Shown: positions 52,461 through 63,840 of the stretch, in pieces | Layout of the letters: each line of letters begins with the position of its first letter | Numbering within the stretch: the stretch's first letter is position 1 | Assembly (NCBI GenBank): GCA_003427395.1 | Contig: BFEA01000076.1 | Coordinates: forward strand, 1,119,393-1,183,392 | Direction: 5' to 3' | Source of the DNA: Chara braunii | Taxonomy: Eukaryota > Streptophyta > Charophyceae > Charales > Characeae | DNA length: 64,000 nt | The notes under the pieces: model-generated | What the model saw: only the letters and a program-made list of their open reading frames with translations | Told to the model about the DNA's origin: nothing | The model's database searches: none | Made by a program: the position numbers and the translations under genes

Positions 52461-53260
52461 AACATGAGAGAAACATCACATAAAATACTAGAACAAGCAA
52501 GAAACAAAGTTTGCAATTTACTACCAAGTGAAGAAACGGAGAGAAAATGAAATGATCATGCATGGAATTACAAAATAGAAAGTGACGATTTACATGAGAG
52601 TGAAGGAATGGACGAAACATAAATGAAATATCATCCAAAACACTAGAAGGAGCACAAACCAAAGTTGCGATTTACTACCTGGTGAAAAAATGAAGAAAAA
52701 ATGAAGGTAGTGAGTGAAACTCACTTTCATGCATGAAATCACAAAATAGAAAGTGGCAATTCACATAAGAGTGAAAGAATTGACAAAACATGAGTGAAAG
52801 ATGATCCAAAACACTAGAATGAGCACAAACCAAAGTTGCGATTTACTACCAAGTGAAGAAATTGAGAGAAAGTGAAGATGCATGAAATCACGAAATGGAA
52901 AGTGACGATTTACGTGGGAGTGAAGGAATGGACAAAACATGAGTGAAAGATCATCCAGAACACTAGAACGAGCACAAACCAAAGTTGTGATTTACTACCA
53001 AGTGAAGAAATGGAGAGAAAGTGAATCGAGAGTGAGTTTCACTCATTCTCATGCATGAACTCAAAAAATGGAAAGTGACGATTTACATGGGAGTGAATGA
53101 ATAGACAAAACGTGAGTGAAAGATCATCCAAAACACTAGAATGAGCACAAACCGAAGTTGCGATTTACTACTAAGTGAAGAAATACAAAAAAAGTGAAGG
53201 GATAGTGAGTTTTATGCATGAAATCATAAAATGGAAAGTGACAATTTACATAGGAGTGAA
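52461..53260 (+). repeat. 150-172-bp satellite, about 5 units
   Basis: CACAAACCAAAGTTGCGATT and GAAAGTGACGATTTAC recur with spacings of about 171, 149 and 172 bp. It follows directly on the 91-bp array, and the shared ACCAAGTG and GAATGGACAAA(A/G)CATGAG words suggest the two arrays have a common origin. Confidence 0.9.
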
Positions 53261-53485
53261 GAAAGGGATCATGGGAGGATCATCATTAGTGGAGAAGCTT
53301 CCTACCATCTTCCCTATACTTTGGAATGAACTTACGGAGAGAGAAGGTGAGGAAGGAGATGAAAACAAAAGAAAGGAGAGAGACAATGAAAGAAAGAAGG
53401 AGTGGTGAAAGTTTTGAGAGAAGGGGGAAAACTAGGAAGGAATGAAAATGAGGGAGTATGGAGGAGTAGGAGAAGAGGAAAGAGG

Positions 53486-53530
<45 letters not shown>
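53486..53530 (+). repeat. Poly(A) run of 45 bp
   Basis: An uninterrupted A run preceded by a purine-rich stretch. It could be the tail of a retroposed sequence or simple slippage. No gene is recognised upstream. Confidence 0.97.
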
Positions 53531-53534
<4 letters not shown>

Positions 53535-54733
53535 CATCATTTTCCACTCACTTCCTCTAATGCCTTGAAGTTGAAGTATCAGTCTTGATGAAGTTTTCCC
53601 TTACTTGGCTATGACTCCCTCCTTCCTCAAACCTTCACCATTCCTCTTTCTCAGTCCTCTCCTAGCTATAGCACACTTCTATCACTATGGCTATGGAGTC
53701 GTTCCCTGAAGGAGGGCTAATTGGACTCTCTCTGACATTTCTTTCTTCCTCACAGCCTGGGGGCTATGGCGGATCACCTTCCTAGGCCAACCTCACTACC
53801 ACAAGCCTTTAGAGTTTCCCACACTAGTCCACAGTCTCCTCTAAGCTCCCAAACTGACAGGGGTTCCCCTCTCCTCACTCCAAGTGAGAGAAGTGCTCCT
53901 ATGAGCTCACTTGGGCAGCATGGGCACACCTCATGCAAATGTGTGTGTGGCGGGCTGCTCCCTCAGCTTATGTAGGCTGAAACCAGAGTACCGGTCAGCC
54001 CATGAGCCTCCCCATGTGCCCCCAAATGAACCGAGGTACCCCCAAGGCAAAAACCCACCATTAGGCCCCCCAACGGGGGTACCCGAGCCTCATTTTGGCC
54101 AAATTCATGTAGTCTGAGTGGTTAGTACCAACTTGGATTGCCTCTTGGGCTCCTTCGGCCTCCTTTTCTTTTTCAAATGCTGCCCTCTTGAGTCCAAATG
54201 CCCAAGGGGCTGCCCCACTTGAAAGAAAAAGACCTAGTGTTTTTTTTTCTTAATTTTTTCAGTTTCTAACCCATTTTTGATAGGCCGAGACATTTTCCCA
54301 TGCCTCGGTGTTTTTCAGCCTTGGATCTGGCTGAGATCCAAGACCAACAATATTATGAGCTACCCCTTGGTGATCCTTGCTTCAAATTTGAAACCCTAAA
54401 CTCACTTTTTCAGTTTTTGGTACATTTGGCCCTCCGTTTGGGCCAAATACACAGTTTCGTCTTTTTCTTTCTTTTGTTTCTTTCCATTTTGGGCTGTCAA
54501 CTCATTCCAGAGATGACTGTTTGAGTTGACCTCATAAAAAACAACCATATTCCCTCCTCCATGGATCTGGATTTGAATCTCAGATCCATGGTCCAAAAGA
54601 AAACCGGTTATTTTCCTTTTGCCTTTTCTATCAATTTTGCCTTTTTAATTCAGATATTGCAGATACAATGCCCCAAGGGCCATATTTCTGCAATCCGGAT
54701 TGTCCTCCACCATTCTTGGAGGGATGAGTTCAT

Positions 54734-56700
54734 AGTAAGGACCTGCCGGTCCCTGCTTTACCAATCCCAACTGACAAACACATTTTCCTCCACCTTTTTT
54801 TCCCTTTTTATCTCATCCTCCTTCCATTTTCTCTATTTTTTTTTTCCCTTTTATTTTATTTATGATGTGATAAGTGTCAAGTTGTTGTTGAGTCTTTTTC
54901 TAGACCATGGATCTTCATCTATGGTCAGATTCAGACTCAACAGTCGACTGTTATATCTCAGATTACAATAATGAAGCTTTCACACTCAAGGGAGCTTCAT
55001 TTCGTCTCCGCCAGTCTCAAATTTGATTGCCCTTTGCTCTGATTTTCTTTTGACAACCTTTTTTTCTGTGTTGAGTCCCTTGGGGCTCTATTTTCTCATG
55101 CCTAGTTAGTCCGAGATATCCCGGACTGCTGGGCTACCCTCCCCTTACCATTATTTTGCTTTTTTTTCTTACGACTCTCTCGCTTGCACTAGTGGTGCTA
55201 ATATTTTTCACTGTTTAGATCTTGATCTCGATGGTGCCGTTTAATTCGAGTGACCATTCCTCATGTTGGCTCATGGTTCCCTTCGGACATCTCAAGTCCC
55301 CGTCACTCTCCTCGTACTCGTTCTATTTTTTTTTGTCCCTCCGTTCCATTTTTCGGCTATTTTTATTTGGGCACATTTAGTCCCCGGCATCGTCCTGAAT
55401 GACGTCCCTTTTTAATTTTGGGACTTCCTTGTCCCCGTCAGTTCCAATATCCCCTCCTCAAGTGCCTCATGTGTGCCAATTATTGTCGGCCGCGAGATCC
55501 TCATCCCACTGTTGTCGTTTACCGCCTCTGTTTGCCTCATGCCGAAGTCATCTTTTTCTAGCCTTTTGGTTTTGCCATGACTTATTTTCTCTTGGCCTAG
55601 GCATCCTTATGCAGTCTATTATTTCTCGAACTGCAACCGTAGCCATTTCCATAGTCCCACAACCTCACAACTTGCCCCAAATTGAAAGAAAATGAAGCGT
55701 TCAATTTTCAAGTGCATCTAGGCTCAATATTGGCTCCGGATGCACTCAAAGCATGTGTTTTCCCTTCCCCATGCAGTCCGTTATAACTCCGACTGCACTA
55801 GGGGTCAATTTCCTAGTCCCATCCCCATAACTTGCCCAACTGAAAAAAAATGAAACGTTCAATTTTCAAGTGCATCCGAGCTCAATATTGGCTTCGGATG
55901 CACCTAAACCATGTGTTTCTCCTCCGCTATGTAATCCGTTGTATCTCGGTTACATAGGGTCTTGATTTTTCTTGATTTTCTCTGCAAAATCTAGAGAAAA
56001 TCAAGGTCCTTTGCAACCACCATATTCCAGAATGTATCTGGTCATGGATGTATCTCCCTAAGTGCCCGCTTTTTACCGTTAAGACATTTTTCTCTTTTCT
56101 TTTATTTTCCTTTCCTTTTTGGATAGTAAGGACATGCTAGTCCCTACTTGTGGCAGTTCCTACTGACGACCAACTCACTCACTCCCTCTCACTCCTTTTG
56201 TCTTACTCTCCCTCCTTTTTCTTTTCTTTTTATTTGTTTTTCTAGCGTGCCAAGTGTCACGTAGCCGTTAAGGCATTTTCTAGGTCATTCCTCTTAGTTT
56301 TGACCCTCCCTATGCCTATGGTGCAGTCTGTTATATCTCGGACTGCAACTGTGGCTCCCTCATGCCCATGAGAGCCTCGTTTTACCTCTATTTCTCTCAC
56401 ATAGTCGCCTCTTATACTCCGATTTTCTCTCAGGTGCCTATTTCTTAGATGGAGTCTCTCTTGACTCTATTTCCTTGAGAGAGGTCAATCTGAGATTTTT
56501 CGGATTGCTCCCATGCCTCCCCCTTCATGTTTCTTTACGTTTTCTTTTCTTTTTGGTCTTCTCGTTTGATTCCGCTAGTGTTTGCACTAGTGGTGCTAAT
56601 ATTATTGGCCGTCAAAATCTCGATCTTGACGGTGCATCTTGCCTTAATTATTTATCTCTCACACCGCTCCACAGTTCTTCTTGAGACCTTCTCGTATCTC
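54734..56700 (+). repeat. 1.39-kb tandem duplication
   Basis: Three ordered anchors recur at nearly constant offset: AGTAAGGAC at 54734 and 56125 (1391), AAGTGTCA at 54872 and 56252 (1380), and CACTAGTGGTGCTAATATT at 55187 and 56585 (1398). Sequence between the anchors is only patchily similar, so the duplication is old. Confidence 0.7.
55695..55905 (+). repeat. 158-bp tandem duplication
   Basis: CGTTCAATTTTCAAGTGCAT at about 55698 recurs at about 55856, followed in both copies by GCTCAATATTGGCT.CGGATG and CATGTGTTT. Confidence 0.85.
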
Positions 56701-57577
56701 CGTCACTTGTTCTGTGCTAGACCTCGACACTTGTCTCACTAGTGGTCCCGCCGGCACTTGTCCCGCCGACGATCCCGTCGATATTTTATCCCGGATACCA
56801 TTATTTTTACTCAGTCTCATGTGGTCCCTGGTGCCTTTCCTCAAGGTGTCCCATGTTTTTTTTGCGTCCCCTGTCCTATGGTGACCCACTTTCCTTGTCT
56901 TTTCTGATGCCCTGCGCGCGCCGGTCTTTCTGGCCACGGGACCTCCAATCCGTGGTTCCCATTAGTTGGCGTAGGTGACTCTCATATTGGGACTCTTATT
57001 CTCTATTGTCCTGTGGCCACCAGAGCTGTCCACCTTCCGGCTCCACTATCCTCCTGACTTCCGCCGCGCCTCGCTTGCTTAGTTTCTGACCTCTGGACCC
57101 TTACCATACCGAATTCGACCGGCCCTCCCGACCCCATGCTATGCCCCCATGCGCCCATGTCCGGTCACTTACTTTGTTTGACATCGCCAGACCCCTTTTC
57201 CCTGCGGTGCTCAACCCAGAGCATTATTCCTCCCAACGGTCCCGCCCCAGTCCTTAGTCTTTTCTCTTTCTCTTGTCTCCTTTGTCTGAATTTCTCAATC
57301 GCGCACAACTTTGGTATATACTGGCTCTCAAGTGTCGGGACGTTATTCGAGATCCAAAGGTCCCGACACATTCCCCCAACTCATTCCCGATGTCCTCATC
57401 GTGCACCAGTTTTTTGTCAGTAGGGGGGTTGGAGGGATAGATGAAAGAGAGAAGGTGGTTAGTTTGTCAGGATCCTTTTTGTCTTTTCTTGTTCCTTTCC
57501 CAGGGTCTCCTCTAGTCTCCGCTCCTTGGGTGAAGAGGGGTGCGTAGGGGGAGTGAAGTTATCTTTTTGAGAGTTCC

Positions 57578-57870
57578 TTCAGTCTTCTTTCGTCTCATTC
57601 ATCACCCTTAGTACATCAAGCCTTTTTTCGACACCTTTCGTCTCATTCATCACCCTTAGAACATCAAACCTCCTTTCGGCTTCGTTCGTTTCATTCATCA
57701 CCCTCTGAACATCAAACCTTCTTTTGACTTCTTTCGTCTCATTCATCACCCTTAGAACACCAAACCTTCTTTTGGCTTCTTTCGTCTTATTCATCACCCT
57801 TAGAACATTAAACTTTTTTTTGCCTTCGTTTTATCTCATTCATCACCCTTAGAATATCAAGCCGTCTCGT
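57578..57870 (-). repeat. 48-bp repeat encoding a 16-residue unit
   Basis: TTCATCACCCTTAGAACATC recurs every 48 bp (57598, 57646, 57694 and onward), about six units. On the minus strand this keeps one open frame with the 16-residue unit RVMNETKEVKRRFDVL (frame 57797-57579). The unit is charged and could form a helix. Phase preservation may reflect coding or merely the unit length. Confidence 0.85.
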
Positions 57871-58029
57871 CCTTCGCCTTCTGCGGCCCATGCTTCTCCC
57901 CTGAACTTTATCGTCCCTAATACCCTCAAATGATCTGCCTTTCGTCGCGTGCAGACTATGTTCCCTTCCCGATCTCTGCCACCCTCAGTGCCTCTTTTAA
58001 TCGACTTTTTGGCCCGTGCAATCTATGTT

Positions 58030-58345
58030 TCTTGAGATCCTTTTCTCAATCCCATGCTCAACCAATTTTACACGCATCTCTTTCTGGACATTTTGCCAGA
58101 CCTTTTTCAAGCCAAAACTCTATTAATTTCATATGCATCTTTTTTTTTTTGACATCTTGTCGAACCTTTCTTAAGCCCAAGCTCAATCAATTTCACATGT
58201 ATCTTTCTTTGGACACCTTGCCAGGCCTTTCTCAAGCCCACGCTCGATCAATTTTACATGCATATTTTTCTGGATATCTTGCCATGTCTTTCTCAAACCC
58301 AAACTCAATCAATTTTACATGCATTTTTTCTGGACACCTATTTGG
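58030..58345 (+). repeat. About 60-64-bp repeat, 5 units
   Basis: TTTCTCAAGCCCA and TCAATCAATTTTACATGCAT recur with spacings of 61, 64, 61 and 60 bp. It is translated in the frame at 57930-58367 only because of the repeat. Confidence 0.88.
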
Positions 58346-58779
58346 TTCCACACCCTTTGACGTTTAGGTTCCCAACATGAGACGCAGCTTGAACTCCCTG
58401 ACTAGAGCTCGTTGTCAGAGTTAGTTCCGGACGGTGAGCACCAATCAAAGAGAAAGATGCCTTGGTCCTTTAACCATTATCCTTCTTTATGACGAACAAG
58501 TCGCGTTGAGACTTTCTCTTAGAGGGTAGAGGTCCTGGGGTCGCGGTGCAAGCACTGGTATCCCCCTTTTGCTGAGGTTTTAGACTAGAAAAAAAAATAA
58601 AAATCATTCCAATGTTATTTTCATAACCTTTCCAATCCGCCTAGGGCCCCCTGATATGCAATGCAATTTTTAATTCTTAAGCAATTCCTCAATGCAAACT
58701 CCAGATCCTTCAAACTTAACCCTTTTCAAGCAATCATGCAAGGAAACCCTAATAACTATTTCCAAATTACCCTTATAAG

Positions 58780-58955
58780 GGGTCATTTTGCCATTTCTGG
58801 CGGAACAACCTTATTAGGGGTATTCATTTTCATGTCACCGAACAACCTCGTTAGGGTCGTCCTTATTCATTTCAATCGAACGACCTTGCCATGACCGTTC
58901 TTATCCATTTCAGTCGAATGACTTTGTCATGATCGTTCTTTTTCATTTCAATGTT
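58780..58955 (+). repeat. Short degenerate repeat, about 38 bp
   Basis: CATTTCAATCGAACGACCTT-type units recur about four times with decreasing similarity. Confidence 0.7.
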
Positions 58956-59630
58956 AGCGCCCGAGGGGATGGACCTCGAGGACACGGATCCCGTCTTCGT
59001 CATTGGGGTTAGAAAGTGACTATCTTGCATGCGTTTTGTACGTGGTTTTTTTTTTCATCCGCATACTGACAACGCATGTTGTAGCTCTAGTATCTCTTGT
59101 TCACCCGACTTAGCGTCTAGTGCTCGAGTTGAGATTTGCAACCTCAAGCAACACTAGCCCATCAGGTCGTTCAACCATAGTTCAAATACGGGTCCGTCTG
59201 TCCTTTTCACTCTTGCTCAGTCTCGACATGACTCTGACTTGGTTGGATTAGGCTCCTAGGGGAAGGGCATTTTTATGCCCCTCTGCCCATAGGTTCCCTA
59301 ACCTCTCTTGTACTCGACCGACACTCAATGCCTTGCTTCGCTCGTCAATCTGAATTCATGGTCTCTTTTCCAAGGCGCAACCTTTGTTTCGTCCAAGGCT
59401 CATAATACAACAATGCCAACTAGTCTCGTCCTCATATCCGTTGTCATCGTTTCGCACAGGGTTTTCCTAAGGTAGCTTATTTAGGAAGCAACTCAAATAC
59501 CGTTTTCTAACTCATCGAGGTATAGTTCTGGTTAGTCATTGTTCCGCTCATTCCTAACAAACTCATTTATACTATCTAAATTTTTCCATTTCTATATTGC
59601 AAAACACAACTTCTGTCCAAATGCTCATAG
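58956..59630. other. No recognisable gene
   Basis: A TAGCGCCCGAGGGGATGG sequence at about 58953 is followed by unremarkable sequence. It may be the 3' untranslated or LTR portion of gypsy-4. Confidence 0.3.
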
Positions 59631-59633
59631 TGC

Positions 59634-60822
59634 CTAGTCTCTTTCATTGCCATTTGTCCTATACCGCTTGGGCCCCCGTTTATCCTCCGTTTCCGTTGAC
59701 CCCTTGACTCCCAGGCCGGAGACCAGGATTTCCCTCTTTCTTCTCGCAATTTCTTGCAACTCCTTATTGTAAAAGTTCAAGGGTGTAGCTGCTACTCCGT
59801 CCTCCATCAGTTCTCTGGCCTTGATGATCCAATCATGTTTGATCACACTAACCCATTGCTCAAACCAATGACTTGGTGTTGGTGCAAACTCATCTTCTTA
59901 TCTGAAGGATCCTTTTTGTGGCCCATTCGCGGAGGGTTGCCATTCTTCTCTAGGCCTTGAGATCTCATCCGTTTCATCACCGCTACTAATTTCAATGACC
60001 TCACGCACTTTTTCATCCTCGTCCTCATCTTCTCCCCTTCGTATGGGGCTAAACTCACCGGTCAAGCTTTCAGCATTTAAGTTATAGGGGACATCCACCC
60101 TCCTTTCGCATCCTTCCCCAAAGTCTATATATCCCATCTTACAACTGTCATGGTCGCTTCGTTCGTCTCGCATATTCTCTTTTTTTCCCTCCTTTTCCTC
60201 ACAACCGTTATTCATACCTTTCCTTCCTTCGTCCTTCTCGTACCGTTGCTCATACTGCTTATTGCCTTTGACCTATTTCCCGACGAGGGTCTAAGCCCTT
60301 TCTTCTCCCGATTCATCCATTTCTCCCAACTCATTCTTTCTTCCTCGCTCTCACTCCCTGATGCGATATATATTCCTTCCCCCTTTTTGATAGGCGAGGG
60401 TCCTCTGCACACATGCTTTCTCGCTCCTCTGCCCAGTACTTGTTTGGACAGATACCCTACATACAATTTTCCCTTTTTAGTGTTTTGCTCCCCACTCGGT
60501 GTCGTTTCTTCTCTTTCGCTGAGCCTGTTGATCCAGTTGCAGTCATTTTTCGTTGCTGAACTCTATTTTTTTTTGTTTTAGAGTATTTTTTTCTGATTCT
60601 GTGTACATATCAAAATAACCATGCAGTGAACCCCACATACATACTTCTCAGTTCGGTAGAAGATACCTCCCAAGAGTGTTCCCCGTAACCTTCAAACAAC
60701 TCCATATGATACATTGCCCCTCCACACAGATACCGCATTTGTGACCATCTTGTCACATCCCCACAGAAACTTATGGTACACGGTTCCAAGACATCCCTAA
60801 CCCATTTGTCACTCAGCCCCAT
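59634..60822 (-). pseudogene. Gypsy-4 C-terminal extension, frameshifted
   Basis: On the minus strand, downstream of the integrase, several short frames look like one decayed hydrophilic protein: 60822-60610 (WVRDVLEPCTISFCGDVTRW), 60466-60212 (SGSESEEERMSWEKWMNREK), 60215-59898 (GEDEDEDEKVREVIEISSGD) and 59846-59634. The acidic, Ser-rich character resembles extensions seen after the integrase in some gypsy polyproteins. Alternatively this is a separate third ORF of the element. No fold is recognised. Confidence 0.4.
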
Positions 60823-60879
60823 CAGTTACCCCCCCCCCCCAAAAAAAAACCAGAGTCGTAGTCAAAACAAAGGACAAAA

Positions 60880-61336
60880 CATAGTCCACATAAGATGACC
60901 GTCAATTCTCAGTTTGTCGGCCGCCCACTTTCCTTATTCTGGGGCTCCTGCAGCCACTGTTCCACTGGATCCCGACTTAGAAACCGGACCAGTCATTGCC
61001 CTGGGAAGGGTTCTTTCAATCCAGTTCCATCCAAATCTTCCAATTCGAAGGTGCTCAGTCTCACACGCTTAGCGATCCGGTAGGGGCTCTTAAACCTCCT
61101 TCCCAACTGTCCAGACCAAGTGCTTTCTAGCCGAGTTTCTAACCAATACCATTTTCCCCCAACCGAAGTGGCTCTTTCCGGATATTATTGACCATGTCCC
61201 ACCTTCCTTTGTCCCTCATCCTGCTATCCAGTACCCGGTTCACAACATCCTCTATGACCTCTTCGTTTCGAAGGACCCGTTGACATCGTGCTTCAATTAG
61301 CTCTTCCGTGGTCATGTGCGGACCGTCATCTAACAT
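60880..61336 (-). pseudogene. Gypsy-4 integrase C-terminal module
   Basis: On the minus strand the frame at 61336-61139 (DDGPHMTTEELIEARCQRVL then NEEVIEDVVNRVL) precedes a shifted frame with GRRFKSPYRIAKRV then STFELEDLDGTGLKEPFPGQ (about 61100-61010). The GPYRI...FELEDLDG order is that of the small DNA-binding module at the end of Ty3/gypsy integrases. At least two frame changes are present. Confidence 0.7.
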
Positions 61337-61428
61337 GTGTCACGTGGGTATCAAGGCTTTCACAGGGAAGTCAATCTCTCTTCCGTAACATAGTTCCGCT
61401 GGAATACACCCCGTCGTCCTCTTTGGAG

Positions 61429-62073
61429 TCATGTTCTCTGCGAAGACTGCCTGCTTAAGGTACCTAGGCCAGCTCCCAAGGCATCTGCCGCGAGCTTCAC
61501 GATTGTGTTTTTTAAGGTCCGGTGACCCCTTTCCACATGTGCATTAGCCTCGGGGTGATACGACTCGATGAGCTTGATAGGTACACAAATCCTCTTAAGC
61601 ATACCTAACACTTCCTGATTTACGAACTCAGTTCCATTATCTGCTATGAACCCTCGGATCAAGGGGTGCCTCAAGTAAAAATCCTCTATTTAATCCTCTA
61701 CCCTTTTCCCCGTCTTTTTCTTGGGGGCGACTGCCTCCACAAACCCACTCAAGTTGTCTCTTGCATCCAGAATATATTTGTGTTCATCTGTTGACACAAG
61801 CATGACTCCTAGGTCGAGATGAACCAAATGTCCTGGCCCTAGCACCAGTGTTGGTCAAAGGGGCTTAAAGATATGGACCGAGATTCTTTCCTAACAGATT
61901 AGACAGGTCTGAGCGTATGTAACCACCATACTTGTTATGTCTGGCCAAAAGTAGAGGGGCGCTATTTTTGCAAGGGTCCTTTTGGACGATCGATGTCCCC
62001 CAGCTAGTTCGTCGTGCATCACATAGATTACGTCCAGCTGCCTAGACCTCCCGCAGACGACTCTCCTAGGCAT
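61429..62073 (-). pseudogene. Gypsy-4 integrase zinc finger and catalytic core
   Basis: The HHCC zinc-binding domain is complete at 62073-61891 (HDELAGGH ... CLIC, then TAA/TAG). The core continues in shifted frames, with the first Asp region GHLVHLDLG near 61830 and DEHKYILDARDNLSGFVEA near 61790-61735. The frame at 61674-61429 then carries FIADNGTEFVNQ (second Asp) and HPEANAHVERGHR (Glu). All three catalytic residues seem present, but stops and shifts separate the pieces. Integrase joins element cDNA to the host chromosome. Confidence 0.85.
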
Positions 62074-62249
62074 AACCTCATCCTCCCTTTGAACAAATGA
62101 CCATTCGTTAGGACGTAACTTTCGGCCCCCTCCCTTGTTTTAAAGCTGACCTCCACGGGCTGTTTTTTCCCTACCAGCGGCAATCTGATCTCTCGACAGA
62201 TCCCCTCATATACCTGAACATAAAAAAAAACACCTTTCCTTCTTGACCC

Positions 62250-63011
62250 TCAACCTGTCCCTCTTGCGTTTAGTTTACCAAATGTTGCAACTCTTCTAAA
62301 CTCATCAGACTCTACTAAACTCATCACAGCTTCCCGATCTCCTTCAACGACCATCACTATCAATTCATCTCTCGGACCCACTGTTGCTCCCCACGAATCC
62401 TTCTCTTTTTTACATCCTCGTGTGGTGACTGGTCCTTCCCTAAGTTTTGCAACTACGGCGGGTGCCCCTTTTTCCAAGGTCTGAATCAACAATTCCCCTG
62501 ACGTGCACATTTTTCTCATCATTTCGTTATCCACTGCGAGGGTTCCTCCTTCGTATTCCAGGAAAACGTCGATGGTTTCCGCATCCTCCAGCCCTTCGGG
62601 TGTGATGCAGACCCGACTTAGCCCATCGGCCTTGTTATCGAGTCCAGCAATTCGTTCGATTTTGTAATCGAACTGTAAGATGAAACCTACCCATCTTCCA
62701 ACAATCGGATCTATAGGCTTATGATTTTTTAAGGCCCCCTCGACATTGGTCGGATCGATCCTCAGAATAAAACGTCTCCTGAATAGGTAGGTTTGGAAGG
62801 TTTTGAGGCAATGCAAAATGACTAGGACCTCCTTTTTAAATTGAGAGTATCGCCGTTCCACATAGTTCATGGTTCTACTTTCGAACCCAATCGGCCTTTT
62901 TTTTCCTTCCCAACCTTTGTGTATCAAAACGCCTCCTACAACCAGGTGTCCTCCGTCTATCTCGAGGATAAATAACCTTCCAACTTCGTCGTTAAAACAA
63001 GGAGCCACCAA
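62250..63011 (-). CDS. Gypsy-4 RNase H domain, open 253-aa frame
   Basis: The frame is open and carries all expected RNase H acidic positions: FILEIDGGHLVVGGVL (Asp), YSQFKKEVLVILHCLK (Glu), RRRFILRIDPTNVEGALK (Asp) and DNKADGLSRV (Asp). A WVGFILQFDYKIERIAGL segment precedes the last motif. The Met used as start lies inside the polyprotein, so this is a domain and not a separate protein. A linker of about 110 residues with acidic and basic patches follows towards the integrase. RNase H removes RNA from the RNA:DNA hybrid during reverse transcription. Confidence 0.85.
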   Translation of the reverse strand: MVAPCFNDEVGRLFILEIDGGHLVVGGVLIHKGWEGKKRPIGFESRTMNYVERRYSQFKKEVLVILHCLKTFQTYLFRRRFILRIDPTNVEGALKNHKPIDPIVGRWVGFILQFDYKIERIAGLDNKADGLSRVCITPEGLEDAETIDVFLEYEGGTLAVDNEMMRKMCTSGELLIQTLEKGAPAVVAKLREGPVTTRGCKKEKDSWGATVGPRDELIVMVVEGDREAVMSLVESDEFRRVATFGKLNARGTG

Positions 63012-63840
63012 GGTGACTTGTTACGACGTCAGTATGTCTTTGAGGGTTTGGATGACTGCCTCTCGTTTCTCAGTCCAATCCATAGTTCCTTCCTCTCTAA
63101 CAAATTTTTAATAAATATTATCTAAAAATCAACTACCCCTAAGAAGGCTCTTACCTCCGTCGTCGTGCGCAAAGGCGTTGGCCATTGAGATATCTTATCG
63201 GTTTCTGCCGGGTCCGGCTTCCTTCCATATGCCCCACATCGAAATCCCAATATGATCACCTCTGGAACTGCCAGAATACTCTTTGGTCCGCTAGCAGTGA
63301 TATTGTATACTAGGAATCGGCGGAGTAAGTTCTTGATGTCTTGTAGATGATCCTACACAAATTTTTGAATTCCCAGCTGAAATTTCGTTTAGTCCTTCTC
63401 CTGAGCGCCTTTGATCGGGTTTCACATTTATCTAGGAACATGTCCTTGACTACGACGAACATCCTTCGTTGTGCCTCGACCACTAGGTTCGTATAGCCCA
63501 TAGGAGTTACTTGCAACTGCAATTGTCCTATGGGAGTATGCATTGTGGTGTACGCTCCGTCCTGAATGTGCAATGAGAGCTGATTGTATCCCGAATACAA
63601 GTTTACAAAAGAGTAAATGCTCCGGCCAGCGTGGGATTCTGCCAACAAGTCGGCCTCCGGTAGCGATCCGGCATCCCAGATGGTCACTGCATTCAATTTT
63701 TGTAGATCTTGAATCCACCTTGGCGGCTTGTTGGGTTTTCGAAAGACGAACCATCTGTTCGCATAAGGACACACAGTAGGCTCTGCCACGAAGGAGTTCA
63801 TTTTTGCTTTGAGTAATGCCGTCACTTCCTCGACTATCAC
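63012..63840 (-). pseudogene. Gypsy-4 reverse transcriptase, disrupted
   Basis: The frame at 63840-63310 reads MNSFVAEPTVCPYANRWFVF, then PPRWIQDLQKLNAVTI, GRSIYSFVNLYSGYNQLSLH and GQLQLQVTPMGYTN. In SFVNLYSGYNQ the palm catalytic Asp appears as Asn. The YxDD site falls at about 63410 and is unreadable (FLDK before a frame change). The connection continues in another frame with SGPKSILAVPEVIILGFRCG and RTTTEVRAFLGVV (about 63285-63130). The WIQDLQKLN and YSGYNQ pattern differs from the chromoviruses elsewhere in the window. The upstream part, gag and protease, lies beyond the right edge. Confidence 0.8.

Larger units (their letters stand above)
53540..57560. other. Pyrimidine-rich repetitive region, no recognisable gene
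   Basis: Contains the 1.39-kb duplication and a 158-bp duplication listed separately. Frames on both strands are Ser/Leu/Phe-rich and lack motifs. It could be the long non-coding 3' part or LTR of gypsy-4, which ends to its right, but no terminal repeat pair was identified. Confidence 0.35.

Noticed and set aside
48850-53260. CRISPR-like arrays
   Set aside because: The repeats are head-to-tail minisatellites with no constant repeat separated by unique spacers, and the context is eukaryotic.
57930-58367. 145-aa plus-strand frame
   Set aside because: Its periodicity comes from the 60-64-bp repeat. Unit lengths vary without regard to phase, so coding is unlikely.
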